From Parasitella parasitica (Eukaryota > Mucoromycota > Mucoromycetes > Mucorales > Mucoraceae), in contig MU619373.1 in NCBI GenBank assembly GCA_025201805.1, forward strand, positions 1 through 35,286: a stretch of 35,286 nt of DNA. The letters are read 5' to 3'. A model generated the notes under the pieces. It was not told the origin of the DNA. It saw only the letters and a list, made by a program, of their open reading frames with translations, and ran no database searches. The position numbers were made by a program, and so were the translations under genes. Positions 21,091-31,526 of the stretch are shown one piece after another (position 1 is the first letter of the stretch; each line of letters begins with the position of its first letter).

Positions 21091-22337
21091 ATTTTTAATA
21101 TGCTGTGTGCTTTAACTTTGGGCAATTGTGTATTAATATGAGCGGGATTGCTTGTGTAATTGCATCTGACAAAGTGTACTTGAAAAATGACAGTAGTAAT
21201 GATTTTGAAGGAGGTTTTTAAGCTCCAAAAACCGATTGACTTTAGTATTATTGAGTTTTGTAGCTTCTGACGGTTTACAATAAAGATGCTTTATTTTTGC
21301 ACCATGTAATGATGGCACCTCGCTATAAGCGGGAGCTGAATAATATTTTGATCATGATGGCAGGTCTGCTGTTGATGTTAAGCTAGTCATCCAGCATTGA
21401 TTATTGTAGATCTTCTGTCAGAATCACGCTAAAGTTGCATAAAAATGGGCAATATACCTGAAGTTGACGTCTCTAATGTAAACAATAATATTTTGAAAAA
21501 AATAAATAATTGGGGCAAAAATGATATGAAGTTGACCTGAGGAACATTGTCGCTTTGCCATAAATTCTATCACTATATAAAACGAATATATTATTTAAAT
21601 GAGTGAAGGCATGTTATCAAAATAAAGCTTCAATACATATAGATTATATGTATATACGGAACGAGAATACTTTGGTATGAAATTACATTCACATGAACAG
21701 ATTCTAATTGGAATGAAGAGCCGTATTTTATCATCTGGGTTCAATGTCTTCCATAGATACAGGCTTATCTACGCCGTATCGCAAGAATTCTGTATGAATG
21801 TTATTCACATGGGAAATGCAAAATTAAGGCGAAGTAATCACAGAGGGTTCTATGTGATAATGACAGCATTAAACCCTTTATTGAGATTGTGGACAAATTT
21901 TGCCATTGCCAGCTCTACAGGTGATTGTTGGGGTTAGATGCTACATATGTATTCATCGCCGTTTTGTCTATGTAAAAGGGCTAAGCTTGATCGCTTCACT
22001 ACACATATCTTATCTTTTTAATTAAAGTCATTATGTGAAGAGTATAGCGTCGTGTAGGTATATAACACCACGTTCGACATGTCAACATAAGTTTGGCAAG
22101 TATAGCTTGTTAAATCAAATTTGTTTTCACTGGGGTCAAAAAAGAATGTCTATGTAAGAAGCCGTTTTTGTAGTGAATGTATGATCTCAGTTGATCATTA
22201 GGACGTCCACGTGTAGTAATACAAAAGTAAATACTGCAACAATAATAAAAGATACATGGGGCAAGATAAATATATATGTACAATTTAATTGTGGAAAAGC
22301 ATCAAGAATAAATAATCAAAGAGGGGGATATATTCTG
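21091..22337. other. Gene-poor DNA downstream of the recombinase relic
   Basis: The plus frame 21677-21937 (86 codons, ending TALNPLLRLWTNFAIASSTGDCWG) is open but matches nothing I know. The terminal part of the recombinase, with its expected His-Arg and Tyr motifs, could not be read with confidence here. Confidence 0.4.
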
Positions 22338-22799
22338 TTATAGTACTCTGGTGGACATAGAATATTGGTTACTGTCTAATCCAACGATGCCGTGTCGCAA
22401 TATTCGATTCACTGCAGGATCATTTGATTCGTCTTCGTCTTCTTGCGCAAAAGCAGTAGAAAACGAAGCTCCAAATTCCAATTGATGAGGTTGCATTACC
22501 CTTGATAGGCGATACTTTACGCCCAGGTAGCTTAGGTAGTTGGCTTTAGGGAACACACGCACTCGCTTAACACCTGGAAACAATCTGTCTTCAATATCCA
22601 CAAAAGTGCCACCTAAACCGAGCGTCTGTTCCAATTTGTGTTGGTTGACGCTGGCAAATGGAACCCATTTTGTATTGATAAACACAAGCCAAGTAAAGTT
22701 ATCGCCTATCTGGCGAACAGAGGCTGATCGATTGTCAACAGATTGCTGTGATGAGTGTTCATGATGGTAGGGATAATCACGAAGATTACTGATTGTCAT
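22338..22799 (-). CDS. Small WWE-like domain protein
   Basis: A single exon of 153 residues from ATG at 22799. The frame stays open upstream to an ATG at 22940, but that stretch looks like leader sequence. The core, about 35-105, reads FTWLVFINTKWVPFASVNQHKLEQTL ... VDIEDRLFPGVKRVRVFPKANY ... GVKYRLSRVM. The spacing of the first aromatic, KWVPF, a helix with LE, a strand pair and a final Arg-containing strand resembles the WWE or WWE-like fold found in ubiquitin/ADP-ribose proteins and in DDHD phospholipases. The tail is acidic (EDEDESNDPAVNRILRHGI). No partner domain is present, so it may be an adaptor. The domain call is by pattern only. The gene itself is likely real, with coding-like composition and an intact frame. 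Confidence 0.55.
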   Translation of the reverse strand: MTISNLRDYPYHHEHSSQQSVDNRSASVRQIGDNFTWLVFINTKWVPFASVNQHKLEQTLGLGGTFVDIEDRLFPGVKRVRVFPKANYLSYLGVKYRLSRVMQPHQLEFGASFSTAFAQEDEDESNDPAVNRILRHGIVGLDSNQYSMSTRVL

Positions 22800-23091
22800 T
22801 GTATATATGTACAACAAGTGTGTGTATAAGATAATTGATTTGTGCCTTTGGGTGGTGAGTAAGGTGGTATAAAGATGGATGGGAAAAAGTGAAAGAAGAA
22901 GAAAATATTTACACTTCTCCTTCTTTTCTCTTGTTCTCATATGCTTGTGCCATCTTCATTATATGTAGTACAAGTTGGTTATCTTTTGGAGGAAACCACA
23001 GACAAATTACATATGTAGCTTCTGCTACACAATATGTACAATCAACCTATCCCCTGTGTACGTGGTAATATTAGGCGATAAATAAATGTTT

Positions 23092-23355
23092 TCAATTGCT
23101 CTTCTTGAACATAGAAAAATATGTAGCCATTGTTGGTTTTTTTAGTTTAGCAACGCTACACAACCTCTGCTTCTCAACTGTACCAAAGGTGTTTCGTATC
23201 AATGTGCGATTATATGACATCTTTGTAGATGCACGTATTTTAATTTTATAACTTTGAGTACTAGATTGATAAAGTTTAACGAATGATGTTTCGTAGTATT
23301 GTGAAGATCTTGATTCAAGATATTCTAGAAAACAATCATCCCTATCTAGCATCAT
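23092..23355 (-). CDS. Possible small hypothetical protein
   Basis: ATG at 23355 opens 87 codons (MMLDRDDCFLEYLESRSSQY..., later SYNRTLIRNTFGTVEKQRL). The composition is protein-like, with charged and aromatic residues well mixed, and the frame has no interruption. I recognise no family. It starts about 10 bp downstream of an 11-G run (23367-23377). It could be a small gene, an exon, or chance. Confidence 0.25.
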   Translation of the reverse strand: MMLDRDDCFLEYLESRSSQYYETSFVKLYQSSTQSYKIKIRASTKMSYNRTLIRNTFGTVEKQRLCSVAKLKKPTMATYFSMFKKSN

Positions 23356-23377
23356 CTGACGAATTCGGGGGGGGGGG

Positions 23378-24243
23378 TTTTCAGTAATGTAACATAGATA
23401 AGGTTGTCAAAATATACAATGCCTTCCTTACAAACTGCCATATGTCGCTATCTCGAGTCAATTATTTGTGATAGTCTATTATTTAACAAAGAATGGCCTT
23501 AAAGCAATGAAAAATTAAACGCGTAATTTTGACAAAAGAAGTATGATCTAACTTTATTACTTTTGTTTTTTGTATTTGTGAACATCGAAACCTAAATTGT
23601 ATTGACTCCAACTGATAAAATACATAGAACGATTTTTCAAATCATTCTATCTCAGGATGTTTATACTAGTCTTTTGTTTTAAACAATACTATTAATTTCG
23701 TAAGTTGCCATACAATGAGGAATAATCAGGCAGGCTTAAATGAGGCAATTTTTTTTAGAAAATATCAAACAGTGCGCATTGTACCTTTATGGCCTTAAAC
23801 ACTCAAATGACAAGCTTGATTGTTTTGTCTACAGATATTTTGTACATTTAATCAAAATATGCTAAATTTTTAGCATCTTACATGGATGGAGCGCGCTACA
23901 AACAGCAGCAGGAGGTTGATCTAGATAATACGTTGCTCTCAATGTGAGAATCCAGGAACCTAAATATGCGCAAATGGTAACCATGGACACAAAGAGAAAC
24001 ACTTGCACTTTGATTTGATTGGTTTCACTGGGTTATTGAATCCCAGTATAATGAAGCGGAAAAAAAAGAGTGCCATTATTGCCTTTCTCTTTACTGTAGA
24101 CAAACAAATTACAAGTATACGGCCTGACGCATAATGCCTGTCTTTCAACAGTCGCGACGGACGTTTGGGAAAAAAAGCGTATTACCAACAGCATACAGCG
24201 ACGACGCAATCAACCTAGGTAGGCTATACTCTTGATCTTTGCA
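23378..24243. other. Intergenic DNA upstream of the nucleotide-sugar transporter
   Basis: No gene recognised. A short plus stretch near 23881 (MDGARYKQQQEVDLDN) is open for only about 20 codons. The promoter of the transporter should lie in 24100-24243; no clear TATA box was found. Confidence 0.4.
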
Positions 24244-25308
24244 ATGGCTCCCCTTTATTTGTGCTCATCATCTCAAAAAGCCCAACCCGTTTTGTTTGGT
24301 TTGACTAGAAAGCAGTTGTCTTTGATTGTGTTGGTTGTTCAAAATAGTACACTTGTATTAATGATGCGATACTCACGTATTGTTCAGAAGCCGGGACAAA
24401 CAATGTATATTGCCTCAACAGCGGTATTTTTGGCCGAAGTACTAAAGATCATAGCATGTCTCATCGTAATGCGCCATCAACAGGGCACTTGGAGCAGATT
24501 CAGCACAATGGTTAGGAATGAGATATTGTATAGACCAGCGGAAACGTTGAAAATGTTGATTCCCTCGGGATTGTACGCATTGCAAAATAATCTACTCTAT
24601 GTGGCATTGAGTAATCTGGAGGCAGCGACATTTCAAGTGACGTATCAGATGAAGATCATGTCGACAGCAGTGTTCAGTGTTGTGCTGTTGGGTAAAAGTC
24701 TTAGTAGAGACAAATGGCTGGCTTTATTCTTATTAATGATTGGTGTCACACTTGTTCAATCTCAAAGCATGTCTGCTTCCTCAGCATCTACAACATCTAC
24801 AGCATCAGCAAAAGACGAAATATTAATGGCGCCACAAAACCCGTTCATTGGATTCATGGCAGTAATTACTAGTTGTGTATCGTCTGGATTTGCTGGCTGT
24901 TATTTCGAGAAAATTTTGAAAACGTCAGACACATCCATGTGGGTGCGTAATATCCAATTAGGGATATCAGGGGCATTATTTTCGCTGGTGGGGATGCTCG
25001 CTTATGATATACAGCTGATCAGGGAGGGTGGTTTGCTACAAGGCTATGATTGGCTTACTTGGGTAGTGGTTGCAAACCAGGCTTTAGGAGGCCTTTTGGT
25101 TGCCATTGTGGTGAAATATGCTGATAACATTCTCAAAGGATTTGCTACTAGTTTATCTATAATTGTGTCGGGTGTCATCAGCATATATCTTTTTAGTTTC
25201 CAACCTTCTGGTGTCTTTATTGTGGGCGCGATGATTGTTATGGCCTCCTCGTATCTTTACGGTATAGATTTCTCAAAACGATTCCAAGGTCGTATTAAAC
25301 CATTATAA
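24244..25308 (+). CDS. UDP-sugar (UDP-galactose/UDP-GlcNAc-type) Golgi transporter, SLC35A family
   Basis: Intronless, 354 residues. The protein is a multi-span membrane protein (about eight to ten hydrophobic helices) of the Nuc_sug_transp family, which exchanges cytosolic nucleotide sugars for lumenal nucleoside monophosphates to feed glycosylation. Family motifs are clear. MRYSR near the end of the first helix, IPSGLYALQNNLLYVALSNLEAATFQVTYQMKI (about 115-147), the Ser/Thr-rich cytosolic loop at about 180-195, GFAGCYFEKILK, WVRNIQLGISG, VVANQALGGLLVAIVVKYADNILKGFATSLSIIVS and the final helix are in the family order. ATG at 24244 is the first start that gives a normal N-terminus. UDP-galactose and UDP-GlcNAc carriers share all of these, so the substrate is left open. 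Confidence 0.95.
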   Translation: MAPLYLCSSSQKAQPVLFGLTRKQLSLIVLVVQNSTLVLMMRYSRIVQKPGQTMYIASTAVFLAEVLKIIACLIVMRHQQGTWSRFSTMVRNEILYRPAETLKMLIPSGLYALQNNLLYVALSNLEAATFQVTYQMKIMSTAVFSVVLLGKSLSRDKWLALFLLMIGVTLVQSQSMSASSASTTSTASAKDEILMAPQNPFIGFMAVITSCVSSGFAGCYFEKILKTSDTSMWVRNIQLGISGALFSLVGMLAYDIQLIREGGLLQGYDWLTWVVVANQALGGLLVAIVVKYADNILKGFATSLSIIVSGVISIYLFSFQPSGVFIVGAMIVMASSYLYGIDFSKRFQGRIKPL

Positions 25309-25381
25309 TTTTTTTATTTTTTTTATTTTGTTCTTGTACATAATATTAAACAATTAGCCATGTTTTTCGGAACCGCATCCA

Positions 25382-25389
25382 TATAAAAA
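25382..25389 (+). promoter_or_regulatory. Possible TATA box of the PITH-domain gene
   Basis: TATAAAAA lies about 104 bp upstream of the ATG at 25493, inside the 184-bp gap after the transporter gene. Confidence 0.35.
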
Positions 25390-25492
25390 ATTGCTGATCA
25401 GTGTGTGAGTTTTATGCGAGTTAAGTTTTTTTCTTTTAGTTCAGAAAAAGAAAGCACAATCTAATTTCTTGTCTCTTTCCTCTGTACAAAAT

Positions 25493-26421
25493 ATGAGTCA
25501 CTGCCACGACGAACATTGTGAACACGACCATGATGACTTGCCAGAGTCTGGCGAGCAGTTCTTACTATACTCAAAGATCGATCTCGACAACGTACGCTGC
25601 TTGAATGAAAGTGAGCTTGATAGTGGAAAATCAGTAATTCGACCCTGGAACCAAAGACTAGAAGATTCCAAGGTATAAAGCGAAAAAAACCAAAAATACA
25701 TTGTAAAAAGTGCTAATGTGTTGTCCAGTTTGTAGAAAGCGATGTCGACGAACAGTTGATTTTTTTCATCCCGTAAACATATCTTTAGTATAACGTGTCT
25801 GTCTTCCATTCATATATATCCAAACCTTTTATAGATTTACAGGAAGTGTCAAGTTGCGCTCTATATGTCTTCGAACGGACCCCTCCGACTCTGCACCGTC
25901 CAAGATGAAAGTGTAAGCAACTTTCCCTCACGTTTCCTTTCATATAAAGACTGACATATTAATGCAACAAACAGATTTATCAATCGGAATGATGTGGATT
26001 TCGACGTTGCTGACAGCTATACACCCATACAAGAATTTGAGCTTGTAGAAGGCTCAAATGAAGTTGTTGAATATGGCACCAAAATCACTAAATTTTCAAG
26101 TGTAACAAGCATTACATTGTTTTTTCCTGAAAATTTTGGCCAAGATGATACTAGCATTGTGCGTTTTATTGGATTCAAGGGAGAATGGACCGAGGTAGGC
26201 TTACTTTCCTTGATGAGCATTTACGCTTTTATTCACATTTGTTATATAAAAACTGTTTGTAGCTTAAACGGGATCCTATTATTACAGGTAAGCTCCAAAT
26301 AAATACATTAACAAAAGTCTAATCGTAATCTCCCATGCGCATAGTTTATGAAGCAAATGCCAATCCTGCAGATCATAAAATTCCAGGCGCTGAAAACAAA
26401 ATGAACCATTCAATTCAATAA
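25493..26421 (+). CDS. PITH-domain protein (PITHD1 homolog)
   Basis: Six exons: 25493-25672, 25729-25772, 25835-25912, 25975-26194, 26263-26287 and 26345-26421, giving 207 residues, close to the 211 of human PITHD1. The start is a His-rich MSHCHDEHCEHDHDD, as in animal PITHD1. The PITH domain follows: YSKIDLDNVRCLNES, RPWNQR, KFVESDVDEQLIFFIPFTGSVKLRSI, then ITLFFPENFGQDDTSIVRFIGFKGEWTELKR, ending VYEANANPADHK. Every junction falls in frame and each join recreates conserved sequence, so the model is strong. Exon 5 is only 25 nt. PITH domains bind the proteasome (TXNL1) or act in cell differentiation (PITHD1). There is no thioredoxin domain here, so the PITHD1 branch fits. The fungal role is not established. 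Confidence 0.93.
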
Positions 26422-29400
26422 ATATGTACATGCATTTACCATAATTACTTCTATTGCAATGATCATTGCTGTCGATCCAACAACGACTCGCTTTGATAGT
26501 ATCCTTAAAAATATTAATATTTAACAAACGCTTAATGCTTGTGTGTGTGTATCTGGTAGCCATAATTTTGGTGTATTAGAAAATATATTAAATCCCTTGC
26601 TTCATACGAAAAGAAAAGTACGTTAATACAGAGTTTATTGTATGCATTAGGTGTTCTTGTATCAAGGCTATCATATTCATGTCTGATCTTGATCGCGCTA
26701 TCCTTTCATTGTTGACTACTACAGATGATAACAGTGCGTGTTATCGATTTTGGCACAACATGGCATTTACAAAAATGAGCTTATTTGTGCTTGTTGACAA
26801 ACTTGAGTAATCGTCTTTTGAATAGTCATTTCCGGAACAATATTTTGAGTTTCTGTAAGATTTCCCTGAGCTTTAGAATTACCGAGTTGTGTTCCTCGGT
26901 ATTGTTGATTTGCCACCGTATATCGTATAGAATTGGAGTAAAGCTCCCACTGTCTTTGATGGTAATCGTCTGATTTGGTGTCTCCTTGATTTCTTCGGCT
27001 ACTTCAAGTTTTTTTTTCTTAAATAGATGGCTAGCCACGATTCTTTTACTTGTGTGTAGAAGCGAGTTGTAGCAAAGAAAAAGTTATTTTCTTCAGCAAA
27101 CTCGCATACTTCGAGCTATGTGGGGATGAATCGGTTTGCGATCAAAGTCGCTCCACACCTAGATCAGATTTTGTTATGCACTTGCGTATTCTTCAAATGC
27201 AGGTATTTACCATCATCATCAATCATTCCAAAATTGGGTACAAATTTTGAGCTGTACACAACCTGGCATACCCAAATATGTGTATGTAAAAGCATTGACA
27301 GTATATATGGTTGTTCCAGAACATATGGGGCTCCAAAGATCAAAGAATTGTTCAAGAACAAGTTAGAAATTGTGTTTAATGAAGCTAGAAGCCAAGGCAA
27401 TCATTTTCATCTCTTTAAAGAGGCCAAAAGGGTGTTGAGCACTTCATTGAACTGAATTGACTTTGTAACATTACATTTAACTGAGATGATAGGTGCTGCA
27501 AATCTCACACAAAAGTTGTGCCAACTGCTGCGCGACACAAAAAGCAAGCTTATCCCTGATTATAGAGAATATTCCTCTAGCACCGGGCCAAATGGTCAAA
27601 GTGCCAAGTCCAATAAGGCCGTTAAGGCATCAGTGAGAATCCATGCGGATAGAAAGTCTTTGCTTATCAAGATAAAGGTCAGCAATGCCAAACTTGTTCC
27701 AATAACGACACTCCTGACGAAATCCCTGTTGCCAAGATTATACAATGGGTGAAGTTTGCTGCTAGTGTTTTCAGCCATAATTGGTTGTTTTGAGAGGAAT
27801 TAGCATTTCCTATTTTGTTCTGCAGGTCTAATTATCAAGGCGCTATAAAAGTTGATAGTCTGATAAGCATAAATATCATATCCATTTCACCCTGATGAAG
27901 GTTACAACAGATATCATACATGAAACCACTTGCTCCGATCTTGTCTTCTCCAAGACAGATGCTACATTGCACCACAGTTACTCATTAATATCGTGGTCCT
28001 AATAAATCTGCGCTGCATACAATACCTTGTATTCCTGCACGATTCCTTCTTCATTTTTATATTTTTTAAGGATATTCTCATTAGGCCAAATCCGTTCCAA
28101 TCCTTGAAGTGGAAAAGTTTCTACGGCGTCTTGTGTACTGAAAGTTGCTATAGTTACCGATTCTGACCCTCTTGCAACCTTAATTTTTCAAGACATTAGC
28201 AACTGGGATATTAACGTAAGGATTACATACGGTACAGGTACACCGTCTTGGTGCAAATCTTATTGCTAGGTACCTCACGGTACTCTTTAACCTAGAGAGC
28301 GTGTCTAATGATGAAGACTTTCTCTTGAGCTGACTTGCTGGTAATCACTCATTAGATCAAAGCTGTATGAATATCGTAGCAAGGGCATCAAGAATTAATT
28401 TGAATTTTTTGCGTGCTTGGTGCTGTATTCATGCAAATGTCTCTGGTTCTCAGGACTTTTGTTGCTGTATTATCCGGGTAAAGGATATTTCTGGTGTTGA
28501 AGAGATACTTACGACTATCGAGTAATCTACTGAGCCTCTTGTACGTCTTCTTTTAGCTTGTATCTCCAGATAAACCCATCTTCAGAAAAAGCAGTTTTTT
28601 TAAACTCGGTCTTACCACATAAACGTGAGGAGCCAAGTAAGACATTTTGTGAATGAATGTAGCACTTTGCAAGTTGTTGAAACACGATTTACACGGTTTT
28701 AGCTGTACTAGTAAAGCTTCGAATCGAAGAAAATAAAAGAAATGGAGAAAATTAACGCGCGCTCGATAAGTCCATCTATCCGGTGCTGCCTTATTGAATG
28801 CCCTAACTTTTCGAGTGGCGGGTAGGGTCCAATGCAAACAGTTTAAAGGCACTGTCAGTAACTACGCCCTCTTTGTTATCTTTATTCAACATCCACTACT
28901 TGATTGAAAAGTAATTATTATTTTTTCAAAATTAGATCAAAAATACATACATATACCTACGAAAACTAAAACTGAATATAATTGTACATTATGTATAGAT
29001 GTTTGGGAACAACTTGTCTGAAAATGTCATAGAAAAAAAGATCTCTCATATTTCTAACTCTTCACATCCATATAATAACTGCACATTGCACTTGGCCCGT
29101 GATATGAAAAGTGTGCACAGCTAAGGATGCATTCCAGCAACACCCGGATAGATAGTTTTCATGAAATCTTTTTGAGGTGTGGACAGTCCACCAATCTATC
29201 TTTGTTTCAGGACTCAATGCATTTGATAAAAAGAGCAGCAGCTTTAGTTAACAGTTTTGTCCACTTTTTATACGAAAGATCGTACAATCATGGTATGACA
29301 GAAGTATCGGGCACAGTATTTGTTGACGAGAATTGTATGTTACATATGGACATATGATAGTATAAAGCGAATTAAGATGTGTTAAAAGTTAAAAATGGCC

Positions 29401-29866
29401 AATTGAATGTTACGGGCCGCGTAAAAAGACGTAAAGTTGTGTCAATAATATTTGTAAAGTTGGTTATTTAAGCACCTCTACCATTAACTCAGAGACAACA
29501 TTTTTATAGTCCAATGATAAACCAGAGCAAAATTTGAATAGATTGGGTTACACTTTGTACAATCTATTGAAATGTTCACTTTAATGATTAAATGTAAAGA
29601 ACTTCTGAACGTTTTATAGTCAAGAAATAGGTGAACTATATTTAATAGAGACAATGCAAATAAGAGTACAGAAATGAGTTTATCAAGGGATCACTGTATA
29701 ATAAGGGGAATACGGATACTGAGACAGATGTCGGGCGGATGTGCAGCCAGATTGCTAAATGAAGGTAATTTCCAACTCTAAATAAATTTTCAAAACGAGC
29801 TAATCAAGGATTTGTCTTTCTTTTCCCTCTCAACTCTTTTCAACAAGGTTAACAAACTAATTAAAA
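26422..29866. other. Gene-poor region with broken coding-like stretches
   Basis: No intact gene recognised in 3.4 kb. Protein-like but interrupted frames occur: plus 26680-26808 (MSDLDRAILSLLTTTDDNSA...), plus 27120-27455 (ending KIKELFKNKLEIVFNEAR), plus 27486-27752 (MIGAANLTQKLCQLLRDTKS...), minus 26826-27038 (ASHLFKKKKLEVAEEIKETP), minus 28553-28852 and plus 29127-29357. Overlapping frames on both strands look plausible, which makes choice unsafe. The region probably holds one or more decayed genes or transposons. The last 300 bp contain the ERG6 promoter, with a pyrimidine-rich leader directly before 29867. Confidence 0.4.
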
Positions 29867-31122
29867 ATGACTACTGGGACCGTTTCAGCTCAAAATTCTG
29901 AGGACATTGCCTTTGCTCGTGCTCTTCATGGCGAAAAAATTAAGAGTGGTCTTTTAGCTAACTTGTCCTCCAAGAATGCTGATGTTCACAATGTCGCCAC
30001 GGACACTTATCTCAAGATGTGGAAGGCGCCCAAGGAAGAAACCAAGGAAGACGAAACTAAGAGGTTGGACGGCTATACTTCCCTTGTCAACTCTTATTAT
30101 AACTTGGCTACTGATTTCTATGAATATGGTAAGTTATAACTCATCCAGACGCGCTTCTCTTTTTTGGTGTTAAGTTTTCAATGCAGGATGGGGCTCCAGT
30201 TTCCATTTCTGCCGCTACTATGTTGGCGAAGAGTTCAACCGTGCCATTGCTCGTCATGAGCATTATTTAGCAGCCAACATTGGCATTAAGGAGAATATGC
30301 GTGTTCTTGATGTCGGTTGTGGCGTCGGTGGCCCCGCTCGTGAAATTGCTCATTTCACTGGTGCTCATGTTACAGGTTTGAATAACAATGCCTACCAACT
30401 TCAAAGAGCTAGACACTATGCCGCCAAGGAATTATTGCAAGATCAGACTGAATTCATCAAGGTACAGTAAGGAGGGAAATGATAGGGAGTTTATAGTGCC
30501 TACTTTACAGAGTACTGATTTTTCGATTGTCAATTAGGGCAACTTTATGGAAATGCCTTTCGAAGCAAACACTTTTGATGCTGTCTACGCTATTGAAGCT
30601 ACATGCCACGCTCCCATCTTTGAGGGTGTCTATGGCGAGATTTATCGTGTCTTGAAACCCGGAGGAAACTTTGGCTGCTATGAATGGTGCATGACTGATG
30701 ATTTCGATGAAACAAACCCTAAACACAAGGAAATTGCTCACAGCATCGAAATCGGCAACGGTATCCCCAAAATGCGCAAGACAGCCGAGTGTATCCAAGC
30801 TTTAAAGAACGTTGGCTTTGATGTATTGATGAACCAAGACCTTGCTAATGTTGGTGATTCCATTAATTGGTATTATCCTCTCGAAGGTGACATTAGAAAG
30901 TGCCAGACTACCAAGGATGTGCTTACTACCTTGGCTATGACCAAGTTGGGCCGTTTCACCACTACCAACTTTGTGCGTGTCTTGGAAAAGTTCGGTTTAG
31001 CTCCCAAGGGCACTGTCGAGACTCAAAAGTTTTTGGAGACTGCTGCTGACGCTTTAGTCGCTGGTGCACAACAGAACTTGTTTACTCCCATGTTCTTCTT
31101 TGTTGCAAAGAAGCCCGAGTAA
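29867..31122 (+). CDS. ERG6: Sterol 24-C-methyltransferase (ERG6)
   Basis: Three exons (29867-30128, 30187-30461, 30538-31122; introns 58 nt phase 1 and 76 nt phase 0) give 373 residues, the usual ERG6 length. The enzyme transfers a methyl group from S-adenosylmethionine to C-24 of zymosterol-type sterols in ergosterol synthesis, at the ER and lipid droplets. Motifs in order are the sterol-binding [11 protein letters not shown] (about 84-94, formed across the first splice), RHEHYLA, the SAM-binding [16 protein letters not shown] (127-142), [29 protein letters not shown], and [10 protein letters not shown]. Residues needed for SAM and sterol binding are all present. The C-terminal sterol methyltransferase region ends [13 protein letters not shown]. 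Mucorales often carry more than one erg6 copy; only this one is in the window. Confidence 0.98.
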
Positions 31123-31526
31123 AATTATACAAATATACACATCGAGCGAATATGGGAGATTTCACAGCACTTGGCACCAGAAAATTAATATTTATTCCCC
31201 CCCCCCAATTAAGATCACTTTTTCTCACTTATTTTGTTCTGCATATTACTTCTACACTTTCTCTATTTTTATATAAATATAATATTTGCTTGCTTATCCG
31301 ACTTTATTATTACTAGGCACCATATATTTAAGTAAAAGACATAATATCGAAAAGGAGAAATTGGGCATATACAAATGGAAAGAAGGGGGGTGGGGGAAAG
31401 AAAGTAAATAGGTAGTTAAATACTGGCAGTAGGGTTAATTTGGAAGACATAAGGTTTTGGGAGCATAATTGTACATATGTAGAATGAGATGACGAATTGG
31501 ATTACAGTGTTTGTTCAAGAGTGCCA
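31123..31526. other. 3' intergenic region between ERG6 and STE12
   Basis: Convergent 3' ends. Contains a 9-C run (31199-31207) and G-rich stretches near 31385-31400. No gene is seen. Confidence 0.5.

Noticed and set aside
31199-31207. Poly-C/poly-G runs (also 23367-23377 and about 33926) as regulatory quadruplexes
   Set aside because: Single homopolymer runs, not four spaced G-tracts. Simple slippage is the easier explanation.
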